In this document: positions 17,865 through 25,771 of the stretch, piece after piece
How positions within the stretch are numbered: position 1 is the first letter of the stretch
Layout of the letters: each line of letters begins with the position of its first letter
Assembly: GCF_004125265.1 (NCBI RefSeq)
Contig: NZ_RDTE01000003.1
Coordinates: 6,758,001 to 6,822,000 of the forward strand
Reading direction: 5' to 3'
Length of the DNA stretch: 64,000 bases
From: Streptomyces lydicus
GTDB taxonomy: Bacteria; Actinomycetota; Actinomycetes; Streptomycetales; Streptomycetaceae
The notes under the pieces: generated by a model
What the model was told of the DNA's origin: nothing
The model's input: only the letters and a program-made list of their open reading frames with translations
The model's database searches: none
Position numbers and translations under genes: made by a program

Positions 17865-18842
17865 ATGCCGGTGTGCGCCGTGCGGGACCTGGTCAAGACG
17901 TACCCCGCGATGCGCGGGCGCCGCGGGGCGGCACGGGCATCCGCCGTACGCGCCAACGACGGCATCACCCTGGACGTGCACCGCGGCGAGATCTTCGGAC
18001 TGCTCGGCCCCAACGGAGCCGGCAAGTCCACCCTGGTCCGCCAGCTGACCGGGCTGCTGCGCCCGGACTCCGGCAGCATCTCCGTACTGGGCCACGACCT
18101 GGTGCGCCACCCGGAGCGGGCCGCCCGGCTGCTGGGCTACCTGGGGCAGGAGTCCACCGCCCTGGACGAGATGACCGTCGCGCTGGCCGTGGAGACCACC
18201 GGCCGGCTGCGCGGCCTCGGCGCCCGCGAGGCGCGCGCCGAGCGGGACGCGGTGATCGGCGAGCTGGGCCTCGACGCCCTCACCGGACGGGCGCTGAAGA
18301 AGCTGTCCGGCGGGCAGCGGCGGCTGGCCTGCCTGGCCACCGCGCTGATCGGCGAGCGTCCGCTGCTGGTGCTGGACGAACCGACGACCGGGATGGACCC
18401 GGTCGCCCGGCGCGCCGTGTGGGCCGCGGTGGACCGGCGCCGGGCCGAGCGCGGCGCCACGGTGGTGTTGGTGACCCACAACGTGCTGGAGGCCGAGAGC
18501 GTGCTCGACCGGGTCGCGGTGATCGACCGGGGCCGGGTCATCGCCTGCGACACGCCCGGCGGGCTCAAGGAGATGGTGAGCGAGGAGGTCCGGCTGGAGC
18601 TGGTGTGGCGTGACCGCCCGCCGCTGGAGGTGCCCGAGGTCGCCGCCCTGGAAGCCGCCGCGCACACCTCGGGACGCCGCTGGACCCTGCGCCTGCCCGC
18701 CGACCGGGCCCGGTCCGCCGTCGCCGCGGTCACCGCGGGCCCCGCCTTCGCGGCCCTGGACGATTTCACGCTGGCCACGCCCAGCCTGGAGGATGTGTAC
18801 CTCGCCCTGGGGGGCCGGGCGGAGGGACTGGTCAAGGCGTGA
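17865..18842 (+). CDS. ABC-type exporter ATP-binding protein
   Basis: ATPase of 325 aa for a multidrug/antibiotic-type ABC-2 exporter. Walker A reads GLLGPNGAGKSTLVRQL, the signature is KKLSGGQRRLA, Walker B LLVLDEPTTGMDP, and the H-loop VTHNVLEAE; a C-terminal DrrA-like regulatory segment follows. ATG at 17865 with GGAG at 6-nt spacing is preferred; an upstream GTG at 17832 could serve a leaderless transcript. The permease gene begins 72 bp downstream and a third gene overlaps that, forming an operon. Confidence 0.93.
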   Translation: MPVCAVRDLVKTYPAMRGRRGAARASAVRANDGITLDVHRGEIFGLLGPNGAGKSTLVRQLTGLLRPDSGSISVLGHDLVRHPERAARLLGYLGQESTALDEMTVALAVETTGRLRGLGAREARAERDAVIGELGLDALTGRALKKLSGGQRRLACLATALIGERPLLVLDEPTTGMDPVARRAVWAAVDRRRAERGATVVLVTHNVLEAESVLDRVAVIDRGRVIACDTPGGLKEMVSEEVRLELVWRDRPPLEVPEVAALEAAAHTSGRRWTLRLPADRARSAVAAVTAGPAFAALDDFTLATPSLEDVYLALGGRAEGLVKA

Positions 18843-18914
18843 CGGACATGAACGGGACCGGTGCGGCGGACGTATGGACTGCCACGGGGGCAGCGAGGAA
18901 GGCGTGGTGACAGC

Positions 18915-19736
18915 GTGAGTGTGGTTCCCGTGCAGGCGGCGGCCGGGGCGGTCCCGGAAGCCGGGGCACGGCCCGAGGAGGCCGCGCCGCTGGCACCGCG
19001 CGCCCGCCTGGTGCCCGCGCTGGCGGCCGTCTACCGCGCCCAGCTCTCCCGGGCCCGGGTCGCACGGATCCCGCTGCTGTTCGTCGCCACCTTCCAGTCC
19101 ATCGGGATCATGGTCCTGCTGCGCGGGGTGGTCGACGGCGGCGATCCGGCCCGGTCCGTGGTCTCCGGCTCCAGCGTGCTGGTCGTCGCCTTCGTGGCGC
19201 TCAACCTCCTCGCCCAGTACTTCGGCCAGCTGCGGGCCGGCGGCGGGCTCGACCACTACGCGACGCTGCCGGTGCCGCCGGCCGCCGTGGTGCTCGGCGC
19301 CGCCGCCGCGTACGCCTCGTTCACCGTGCCGGGGACGGTGGTCACCGCGGTCACCGGCTGTGTGCTCTTCCAGCTGCCGATGGCCCACCTGTGGGTGCTG
19401 GCCGCCGTGCTCCCGCTCGCCGGGGCGGCGCTGGCCGGTCTCGGCGCGGCCCTCGGCCTGCTCGCCCCCCGCCCCGAACTCGCCACACTCTGCGGCCAGT
19501 TGGGGATGTCGGCGGCGCTGCTGCTGGGTGTGCTGCCGGCCGAGCGGATGCCCGCGGTGATCGGCTGGGCGCGCGATCTGCTGCCCTCGACCTACGGCGT
19601 GGAGGCGATGGCACGCAGCTTCGACCCGCATCCCGACTGGGTCGCGGTCTGCGCCGACCTGGGCGTCTGCGCGGCCGTCGGGGTGCTCTCGCTGGCCTTC
19701 GCCACCTGGGCGTACCGCCGGGCGGCGGCCCGATGA
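18915..19736 (+). CDS. ABC-2 type transporter permease
   Basis: About 273 aa with six hydrophobic segments, beginning with the membrane block IPLLFVATFQSIGIMVLL. The pattern and position next to an ABC ATPase identify it as the membrane subunit of the exporter. GTG at 18915 is the likely start; a GTG at 18921 is an alternative. Its stop overlaps the start of the DUF2567 gene (ATGA), so the three genes are probably co-translated. Substrate unknown. Confidence 0.88.
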   Translation: MSVVPVQAAAGAVPEAGARPEEAAPLAPRARLVPALAAVYRAQLSRARVARIPLLFVATFQSIGIMVLLRGVVDGGDPARSVVSGSSVLVVAFVALNLLAQYFGQLRAGGGLDHYATLPVPPAAVVLGAAAAYASFTVPGTVVTAVTGCVLFQLPMAHLWVLAAVLPLAGAALAGLGAALGLLAPRPELATLCGQLGMSAALLLGVLPAERMPAVIGWARDLLPSTYGVEAMARSFDPHPDWVAVCADLGVCAAVGVLSLAFATWAYRRAAAR

Positions 19737-20644
19737 CGGGGTCCACCACACCGAACGGCCGTCCTGCTTCCGTTCCCACCGGCCCCACCTGGCACGATGA
19801 CGGGGTGACCGCACCGCTGACGCCCCCCGACAACCAACCGCCCGACGAGCCGCAGCACCCCGAGGCCGCGCCCGTCGCCGACCACGGCGGCCTCGGCGGC
19901 CCCGAGCTGGCCCGTGAACTGCGCGAGGGCGCACTGATCGCGCTGGCGGTCGCGGTGACCGGTGTGCTGCTCGGCCTGCTGTGGAACTGGCTCGCGCCGC
20001 ACATCCCGCTGATCGCGGACACCCGCAACGTCTACCTCAAGAACACCGAGGGCGAAGAGGCGATCGGCGCGGACGGCACCTTCGTCCTGCTGTCCCTCGG
20101 CTTCGGCGTGCTCACCACCGCCGCGGTCTTCCTCTTCCGCCGGCGCGGCGGGATTCCGCTGGTCGTGGCGCTGGTCGTGGGCGGACTGCTCGGCGCGGTG
20201 CTGGGCTGGCTGACGGGCATGTGGCTGGGCCCCACCCCGGACGTGGTCGCGCACGCCAAGCAGGTCGGCCCCGGGGTGGCCTTCGACGGCCCGCTGCGGC
20301 TGCAGGCCAAGGGCGCGCTGCTGGCCTGGCCGATCGCCGCGATGCTCACCCAGCTCGCGCTGACCGGGCTGTTCGGCCCGCGCGACCCGGAGCCGGAGGC
20401 GCCGCACTGGCCCGGGGAGCAGCACGAGGACCACCATGGCGACCAGCGCGGGGACGACTACGGCGACGGCCGGCACGGAGACGGCCACGGCGACGACCAC
20501 GAAAACGACCGTCACGGGGACGACCCCCGCGACGAGCATCTCGGCGACGACCAGCGCGACGATCACCGCAACGGCCGTCACGGCGACGACCAGCGCAACG
20601 CTCACGGGAACCACCCCGGACAGCAGCCGCCCACCGCGGGCTGA
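19733..20644 (+). CDS. DUF2567 membrane protein with His/Asp-rich tail
   Basis: 303 aa. Four hydrophobic segments between about residues 60 and 215 (ALAVAVTGVLLGLLWNWLAP; GTFVLLSLGFGVLTTAAVFL; VVALVVGGLLGAVLGWLTGM; LAWPIAAMLTQLALTGLFG) match the actinobacterial DUF2567 membrane family. From about residue 235 a 65-residue tail is built from short HGDD, HGDGHGDD, RDDH units encoded by near-repeats at 20425-20625. Such a tail could bind metal or be mere repeat expansion. ATG overlaps the permease stop by 4 bp. An internal GTG at 19805 is a possible alternative start. Confidence 0.8.
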   Translation: MTGSTTPNGRPASVPTGPTWHDDGVTAPLTPPDNQPPDEPQHPEAAPVADHGGLGGPELARELREGALIALAVAVTGVLLGLLWNWLAPHIPLIADTRNVYLKNTEGEEAIGADGTFVLLSLGFGVLTTAAVFLFRRRGGIPLVVALVVGGLLGAVLGWLTGMWLGPTPDVVAHAKQVGPGVAFDGPLRLQAKGALLAWPIAAMLTQLALTGLFGPRDPEPEAPHWPGEQHEDHHGDQRGDDYGDGRHGDGHGDDHENDRHGDDPRDEHLGDDQRDDHRNGRHGDDQRNAHGNHPGQQPPTAG

Positions 20645-20708
20645 CCCGCGCGGATCTCCGGGGCGGCCGCCATCCGGCCGCCCCGCCCGCGTTCGTACCG
20701 TCGGCAGC

Positions 20709-20790
20709 GGTGCCGTCAGTCGCGGTGGCTGCTGCCGAGGAGCCTTCGGCCGCGGTGCCGTCAGCCGTCGCGGGGTGCCGTCAGTCGCGG
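20709..20790. repeat. Three direct repeats reaching into the ybaK 3' end
   Basis: GGTGCCGTCAGTCGCGG occurs at 20709-20725 and 20774-20790, and with a 3-nt insertion at 20754-20773. The last copy contains the ybaK stop codon (complement of 20781-20783), so the 3' end of ybaK has been copied downstream. Confidence 0.75.
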
Positions 20791-21275
20791 GCGATCGGCG
20801 CGAGGCGCGCCCCCGTGAGCGCCACCAGATCCGCCGGCGACAGCTCGACCTCCAGGCCCCGCCGCCCCGCCGACACACAGACCGTCGGCCGCCCCTCGGC
20901 CGAGGCGTCCACGACCGTGGGCAGCCGTTTGCGCTGGCCCAGCGGGGAGATCCCGCCCCGGACGTAGCCCGTGCTGCGCTCGGCCGCCGCCGGGTCGGCC
21001 ATCGTGGCCCGCTTGCCGCCCACCGCCGCCGCCAGCGCCTTGAGGTCCAACGACCCCGACACCGGGACCACGGCCACCGTCAACGCGCCGTCGACATCCG
21101 CCAGCAGCGTCTTGAACACCTGCTCGGGCGCGACGCCGAGAGCCTGGGCGGCCTCCTCCCCGTACGACGGGGCGGCCGGGTCGTGCTCGTAGGAGTGCGT
21201 GGTGAACGGGACGCCCGCCGTGGTGAGGGCGACCGTGGCAGGGGTGCCGACGGATTTCCTGGACTTCTTCGCCAC
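20781..21275 (-). CDS. ybaK: YbaK/EbsC-type aminoacyl-tRNA deacylase
   Basis: 164 aa. Hydrolyses mischarged Cys-tRNA(Pro) or a related misacylated tRNA in trans. Family marks: TTAGVPFTTHSYEHDP, APEQVFKTLLADVDG (the conserved lysine of KTLL), KALAAAVGGKRATMAD, GYVRGGISPLGQRKRLPTVVD with GGISPxG. GTG start at 21275 gives MAKKSRKS. It is 71 bp downstream of the LON-domain gene on the same strand. Confidence 0.92.
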   Translation of the reverse strand: MAKKSRKSVGTPATVALTTAGVPFTTHSYEHDPAAPSYGEEAAQALGVAPEQVFKTLLADVDGALTVAVVPVSGSLDLKALAAAVGGKRATMADPAAAERSTGYVRGGISPLGQRKRLPTVVDASAEGRPTVCVSAGRRGLEVELSPADLVALTGARLAPIARD

Positions 21276-21346
21276 CGTCTTCGTGCCTCGCGTGGGGTCG
21301 GGCCGGCGGGTCCGGACACTGCGGTCGTCCGGGTGCGGCCGGTCGG

Positions 21347-22096
21347 TCAGTTGGGGCTCGTCGGCTGCCGGGTCAGGTCCACCGCCGGCAGCGACGGGAG
21401 CTTACCGAGCAGCGCCGATTCCTGGCGAAGGAGTTTCAGCTCCTGCCCCAGCCGGGACGCGGTGTCCGGTGCCTCCAGCAGCCGCTGCTTGGCGGGGACG
21501 TCCAGCACGGCCGCCGCGGCGACCAGATAGGACAGCACCGACGGATCGGCGGGCAGGTCCTGCCCGCTCGACAGGGTCCGCTCGTTCGCCCAGGCCAGCC
21601 GCTTCTGGTAGGTACGGAAGGCCCGTACGACGCCCGAGGCGAGCGCGCCCGCGCCCTCTCCGTCGCCGTCCTCCAGCTCCTCCAGCTCGCCGGTCAGATA
21701 CGGCCCCGAGGCGTCCACCGACAGCAGCCGGAAGCGGGTGGTGCCGGTGGCCAGGACCTCGTAGCCGGTGTCGTCGTCGTCCGACTTCTCCCGGATGGTC
21801 GCCGCGTCGGCGATACAGCCCACGGCGTGGAACGCCTGTATCGGGTCGTCGCCGAAGCCCGCCGCGGGGCCGTCAGCGGACGGCAGGGTGGCATCGTCCG
21901 GCATGCCCTGCGCGGTGGGGGCGACCTCGCGGCCGTCCCGGATCGCGATCACGGCGAAGCGGCGGTCGTCCTCGGGCACCGCGCTCAGATCACGCATCAT
22001 CGCCCGGTACCGCGCCTCGAAGACGTTCAGCGGGAGCACGAGTCCCGGGAACAGCACCGAGTTCAGCGGGAAGAGCGGTAGGCGCAGGGAGGTCAC
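21347..22096 (-). CDS. LON substrate-binding domain protein
   Basis: 249 aa stand-alone LON N-terminal domain (PUA-like fold), without the ATPase and protease parts of Lon. It starts SLRLPLFPLNSVLFPGLVLPLNVFEARYR, the family hallmark, and has the central GCIADAATI and GTTRFRLL blocks, ending in a helical bundle. Such proteins may recognise substrates for proteolysis; the actual partner is unknown. GTG at 22096 lies just after a TAGGCTTACGG -10-like block, so probably leaderless. Upstream is the palindromic repeat element. Confidence 0.85.
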   Translation of the reverse strand: MTSLRLPLFPLNSVLFPGLVLPLNVFEARYRAMMRDLSAVPEDDRRFAVIAIRDGREVAPTAQGMPDDATLPSADGPAAGFGDDPIQAFHAVGCIADAATIREKSDDDDTGYEVLATGTTRFRLLSVDASGPYLTGELEELEDGDGEGAGALASGVVRAFRTYQKRLAWANERTLSSGQDLPADPSVLSYLVAAAAVLDVPAKQRLLEAPDTASRLGQELKLLRQESALLGKLPSLPAVDLTRQPTSPN

Positions 22097-22583
22097 AGCC
22101 CGTAAGCCTAGACGCTGCGCTGGGCTGTGCTCCCATGTGGGCGGGTATTCGTCGGCGGGCTGCCCCGCCGTGGGGTTGCCGCCCTCGCGCCTCGCGCCTG
22201 GCGGCGGGCTGCTGCGCTCTGCCTCCGCCTCGTCTTTGGCTTTCCCGCCGTGGCGCCTGGCGGCGGGCGGGGTCCGCTGCGCGGGGCTGTGGGTGCGGTG
22301 ACGGGCCTCCGGGGCAGGTGTGTGGGGAGAAGCCGGTGGTGGGTGCACGTGGGCGGGCGGGTGCACGCCCAAGCTCAGCCCCCACCGGCCCTCTACCACC
22401 CACTCACGGGAGGGGACGCACCGCAGGACGGAGTCCGGAGGGGCGTCACCGCACCCCGACAGCCCCGCGCAGCGGCACCGCCCGCCGCCAGGCGCCACGG
22501 CGAGCGCACCGCGCCAGCGGGCGACAAACGGCGAGCAACCCCCACGGCGGGAGAGCCGAAAACGTGGGAAGCCCCAGCCTCCG
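22097..22583. other. 487-bp gap filled by a complex palindromic repeat region
   Basis: No convincing coding sequence in any frame. It contains the long inverted repeat listed at 22246-22502, extra direct copies of GCGCCTGGCGGCGGG (22192 and 22253 areas), further CCCGCCGTGG motifs in both orientations (near 22157 and 22545), and an inner GCCGGTGG/CCACCGGC hairpin (22332-22339 with 22382-22389). It separates the LON gene promoter from the 3' end of the large membrane protein gene. Confidence 0.8.
22246..22502. repeat. Long inverted repeat (67/68-nt arms, 122-nt spacer)
   Basis: The left arm 22246-22312 and the right arm 22435-22502 are reverse complements with 22 identical bases at the outer end, then only three mismatches and three gap positions over the rest. 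Weaker similarity extends further out on both sides (CCCGCCGTGGGG blocks near 22157 and 22545). Transcribed from the minus-strand gene upstream, this would fold into a very stable stem. It is not flanked by a recognisable transposase; it resembles a non-autonomous palindromic (MITE- or REP-like) element. Confidence 0.85.
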
Positions 22584-24185
22584 CTACTGCCGCCGCAAAA
22601 GCCGCGACGCCCCCGCCGCCACCGTCGTGGCCAGCACCCAGCCCGCCAGGATCAGGACGGCGGCCACCCACTGCGCGCCGCCGCCCGGTTTCCACGCGGC
22701 GCTCTGGTTGAGGTCGATCACCGGCAGGAGGAGGTCCAGGGAGTAGAGGTAGGGGTTCCAGGGCGGGGCCTCGCCCGCCTTGAGGGGCGGGGGCGGGGAC
22801 ATCGAGAAGTAGGCCGTGCCGATCGCCCACAGGATGGCCATCCACACCGCGGCCCGTCCCGGGCGGTAGCCGTAGGCCACCGTCCAGTCCTGGAGGAAGC
22901 CCCAGGCCTTGGCCGCCAGCGGCAGCGTCTCGCGGCGGCGGCGCTGTTTGGCGAGCAGGACCTCGCGGGCGTCCGCGTCCTCGCCGGTGGTGCGCAGCGA
23001 GGCGGCCAGCATCTCGTACGGCTCGGGCGCGTACTCCGGGGTCGCCGCGGCCACCCACTGCAGCCGCAGCGCCAGCGGGAAGGGGCCGCGCGGGATCAGC
23101 GTCTCGTAGGCGAAGCCGGCCATCCACAGCCCGCCGAGCCCCGGCCAGCTCGCCGATTTGTCGATGAGGTTGACGACCCGGGCACCGGAGAGGATCACCC
23201 GGCCGCGCTGCGGCCGGTCGCACAGGAAGCGCAGCTCGGGCGTCTGGATGCGGCGCAGCGACAGCTCCTGGTCGGACTCCATGATGAACCGGGCGTGCTC
23301 AAAGTCGACCGCGTCGCCGAACCGCCCGTCGTCCAGCCGCATCCCGCCCTCGCACTCGAAGCGCTGCATACGGGTACCGCGCGAGGGGGTGTGGGCGGTG
23401 CCGTACGGGGGAGTGGCGCTGCTGGAGAACGGCGAGTTGGCCAGGCCCGCGGCGGTCAGATAGAGGGTGCGCTCGACGGTCAGCTGCGGGGCGTTCAGCG
23501 CCCGCCGGCCGAAGGGGTTGCTCAGACGGCTGCCCCGCAGGCTCAGCGACACGCCGATGGTGGCGCCGCGCAGCGACAGCTCCCCGTAGGACTCCATCAT
23601 CTCGGCCTGCAGGTCCTGGGCGACGGTCATCCCGTCCGCCGTGATGGACCGGCCCTGCCGGTCCTTGTGCACCACGGTCTGGTTGAGCATCAGGTCCGTG
23701 CCGATGTGCGCGTCGGTGAGCCGGACGCCGGAGTGCACCACACAGCGCGGCAGATGGAGATCGCCCTCGGTGTGCAGCCGGGCCGCCTCCAGCCGGGGTA
23801 TCGCGCAGTTCACCATCCGCAGCGTGGTGAACCGGCTCTCCGGCAGCACCACCTCGGCCTCGAAGCGGCAGTCCCGCAGCTCCACGAATGGCTTGATCGT
23901 GCCGCCCGCAAGGTCGAGAGTGTCCGTGATGTACGCGCCGGTGAGCTCCAGCGCGGAGACCCGCCCCGGTTGCGGCGGCGGCCCGTCGAGCAGCAGTAAC
24001 GCCACGACCCTGGCCCGCACCCGGCGCTCCGGGCCCCACAGATGCTGCCCGTGCGGATCGTCGCGGGCCGGGTCGCCGATGTGCAGATCACAGGTGCTGC
24101 CGTTGCGGAAGGCCTGCCACATGCTCCATTCCGCCGATGTCAGCTGCAGATCGGCGGGTGCGTCGCCGTCCCCGGGCTCGGTCAC
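22584..24185 (-). CDS. Large membrane protein with beta-helix-like domain (membrane-associated oxidoreductase type)
   Basis: 533 aa. Residues 1-390 form a regular run of short beta-strand repeats (ALELTGAYITDTLDLAGGTI, RDCRFEAEVVLPESRF, ELSLRGATIGVSLSLRGSRL), like a right-handed beta-helix or pentapeptide-type solenoid. The last third has three hydrophobic segments (AAVWMAILWAIGTAYFSM; a loop; WVAAVLILAGWVLATTVAAG). Streptomycete proteins of this type are often labelled membrane-associated oxidoreductase, but I see no cofactor motif to support an enzyme. GTG at 24185 has AAGGGGGA 7 nt upstream. Divergent from hisD. Confidence 0.7.
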   Translation of the reverse strand: MTEPGDGDAPADLQLTSAEWSMWQAFRNGSTCDLHIGDPARDDPHGQHLWGPERRVRARVVALLLLDGPPPQPGRVSALELTGAYITDTLDLAGGTIKPFVELRDCRFEAEVVLPESRFTTLRMVNCAIPRLEAARLHTEGDLHLPRCVVHSGVRLTDAHIGTDLMLNQTVVHKDRQGRSITADGMTVAQDLQAEMMESYGELSLRGATIGVSLSLRGSRLSNPFGRRALNAPQLTVERTLYLTAAGLANSPFSSSATPPYGTAHTPSRGTRMQRFECEGGMRLDDGRFGDAVDFEHARFIMESDQELSLRRIQTPELRFLCDRPQRGRVILSGARVVNLIDKSASWPGLGGLWMAGFAYETLIPRGPFPLALRLQWVAAATPEYAPEPYEMLAASLRTTGEDADAREVLLAKQRRRRETLPLAAKAWGFLQDWTVAYGYRPGRAAVWMAILWAIGTAYFSMSPPPPLKAGEAPPWNPYLYSLDLLLPVIDLNQSAAWKPGGGAQWVAAVLILAGWVLATTVAAGASRLLRRQ

Positions 24186-24391
24186 AGTGGATCCCCCTTG
24201 CTCTCCCGTGGTGTGTCGCAACCTGTTCGGACGCATGGCGTGCACCGGTCCTGCCGCGTCCCACAGGCGTCCCCGTACGCCGTCACGTGGCCCTTGCCCG
24301 CCCCGTGACCGCTTGAACACGCGTGGTCAGGGCCAACTCCGGTCAACTTCCGGGGCCCGTATCACGGTGTGTGGAGTGCGTGTGCCGCTGT

Positions 24392-24408
24392 GTATCACTG
24401 AGTGATAC
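24392..24408. promoter_or_regulatory. Palindromic operator candidate upstream of hisD
   Basis: GTATCACTGAGTGATAC is a perfect palindrome with 8-bp arms around one central G, 40 bp before the hisD start. A second half-site GTATCAC is at 24359-24365, 33 bp upstream in the same orientation. The layout suits a dimeric repressor of the his operon or of the divergent membrane protein gene; the regulator is not identifiable here. Confidence 0.55.
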
Positions 24409-24448
24409 GGGCGACCGGGCCCAGGAGCGGGTCTGAGACACTGGGAGG

Positions 24449-25771
24449 GTGATCTCCCGAATCGATCTGCGCGGTGACGCCCTCCCCGAGGGTGGCGCCC
24501 TGCGCGACCTGCTGCCCCGTGCCGAGTTCGACGTGGAAGCCGCCCTGGAGAAGGTGCGGCCCATCTGCGAGGACGTACGCCATCGCGGCACCGCGGCGCT
24601 GATCGATTACGCGCGGCGGTTCGACGGCGTCGAGATCGAGCGCGTGCGGGTGCCCGCCGAGGCACTGCGCGCGGCCCTCGACGCGCTGGACCCGGCCGTG
24701 CGCGCCGCCCTGGAGGAGTCCATCCGGCGCGCCCGGATCGTCCACCGCGAGCAGCGCCGCACCGACGTCACCACCAAGGTCGTCCCCGGCGGCACGGTCA
24801 CCGAACGCTGGGTCCCCGTCGAGCGGGTGGGCCTCTACGTCCCCGGCGGCCTGGCGGTCTACCCGTCGTCCGTGGTCATGAACGTCGTCCCCGCGCAGGA
24901 GGCCGGCGTCACGGGCATCGCCGTCACCTCCCCGCCGCAGAAGGAGTTCGGCGGCCGGCCGCACCCGACCATCCTCGCCGCCTGCGCCCTGCTCGGCGTC
25001 GACGAGGTCTACGCCGCCGGCGGCGCCCAGGCCATCGCGATGTTCGCGTACGGCACCGAGGAGTGCCTGCCGGTCAACCTCGTCACGGGCCCCGGCAACA
25101 TCTTCGTCGCCTCCGCCAAGCGCCTCCTCAAGGGCCGGATCGGCATCGACGCCGAGGCCGGCCCCACCGAGATCGCGGTCCTCGCGGACGCCACCGCCGA
25201 CCCCGAGCACGTCGCCGCCGACCTGATCAGCCAGGCCGAGCACGACACCCTCGCCGCCGCCGTCCTGGTCACCGACTCCACCGAGCTCGCCGACGCCGTC
25301 GAGGACGCACTCAAGCGGCAGGTCGCGGCCACCAAGCACATCGAGCGGATCACCGAGGCGCTGGCCGGACGGCAGTCCGCCGTCGTCCTCGTCGACGGCA
25401 TCGACGAGGGCCTGAGGGTCGTGGACGCCTACGGCGCCGAACACCTGGAGATCCAGACCGCCGACGCCTCCGCCGTCGCCGCCCGGGTCCGCAACGCCGG
25501 CGCGGTCTTCGTCGGTCCCTGGGCCCCGGTCTCTCTCGGCGACTACTGCGCCGGCTCCAACCACGTCCTGCCCACCGGCGGCTGCGCCTGCCACTCCTCC
25601 GGCCTGTCCGTGCAGTCCTTCCTGCGCGGCATCCATGTCGTGGACTACTCGCGCGACGCGCTGGCCGAGGTCGCCCACCATGTGGTGACCCTCGCCGAGG
25701 CCGAGGACCTTCCGGCCCACGGCGCCGCGCTGAAGGCCAGGTTCGAGTGGAAGGTCCCGCAGAGCAAGTGA
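24449..25771 (+). CDS. hisD: Histidinol dehydrogenase
   Basis: Last enzyme of histidine synthesis: oxidises L-histidinol to L-histidine with two NAD+ and a zinc ion (440 aa). Family segments include VPGGLAVYPSSVVMNVVPA, AAGGAQAIAMFAYGTE, VTGPGNIFVASAKRLLKG, IDAEAGPTEIAVLAD, DLISQAEHD (zinc/catalytic Gln-His) and SNHVLPTGGCACHSSGLSV. GTG start at 24449 with GGGAGG immediately upstream. First gene of the his operon; hisC begins at its stop codon. Confidence 0.97.
   Translation: MISRIDLRGDALPEGGALRDLLPRAEFDVEAALEKVRPICEDVRHRGTAALIDYARRFDGVEIERVRVPAEALRAALDALDPAVRAALEESIRRARIVHREQRRTDVTTKVVPGGTVTERWVPVERVGLYVPGGLAVYPSSVVMNVVPAQEAGVTGIAVTSPPQKEFGGRPHPTILAACALLGVDEVYAAGGAQAIAMFAYGTEECLPVNLVTGPGNIFVASAKRLLKGRIGIDAEAGPTEIAVLADATADPEHVAADLISQAEHDTLAAAVLVTDSTELADAVEDALKRQVAATKHIERITEALAGRQSAVVLVDGIDEGLRVVDAYGAEHLEIQTADASAVAARVRNAGAVFVGPWAPVSLGDYCAGSNHVLPTGGCACHSSGLSVQSFLRGIHVVDYSRDALAEVAHHVVTLAEAEDLPAHGAALKARFEWKVPQSK

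Noticed and set aside
22592..22711. Plus-strand frames in the palindromic region and beyond
   Set aside because: Pro/Arg/Ala low-complexity readings without start signals; the region is better explained by repeats and the minus-strand membrane gene.
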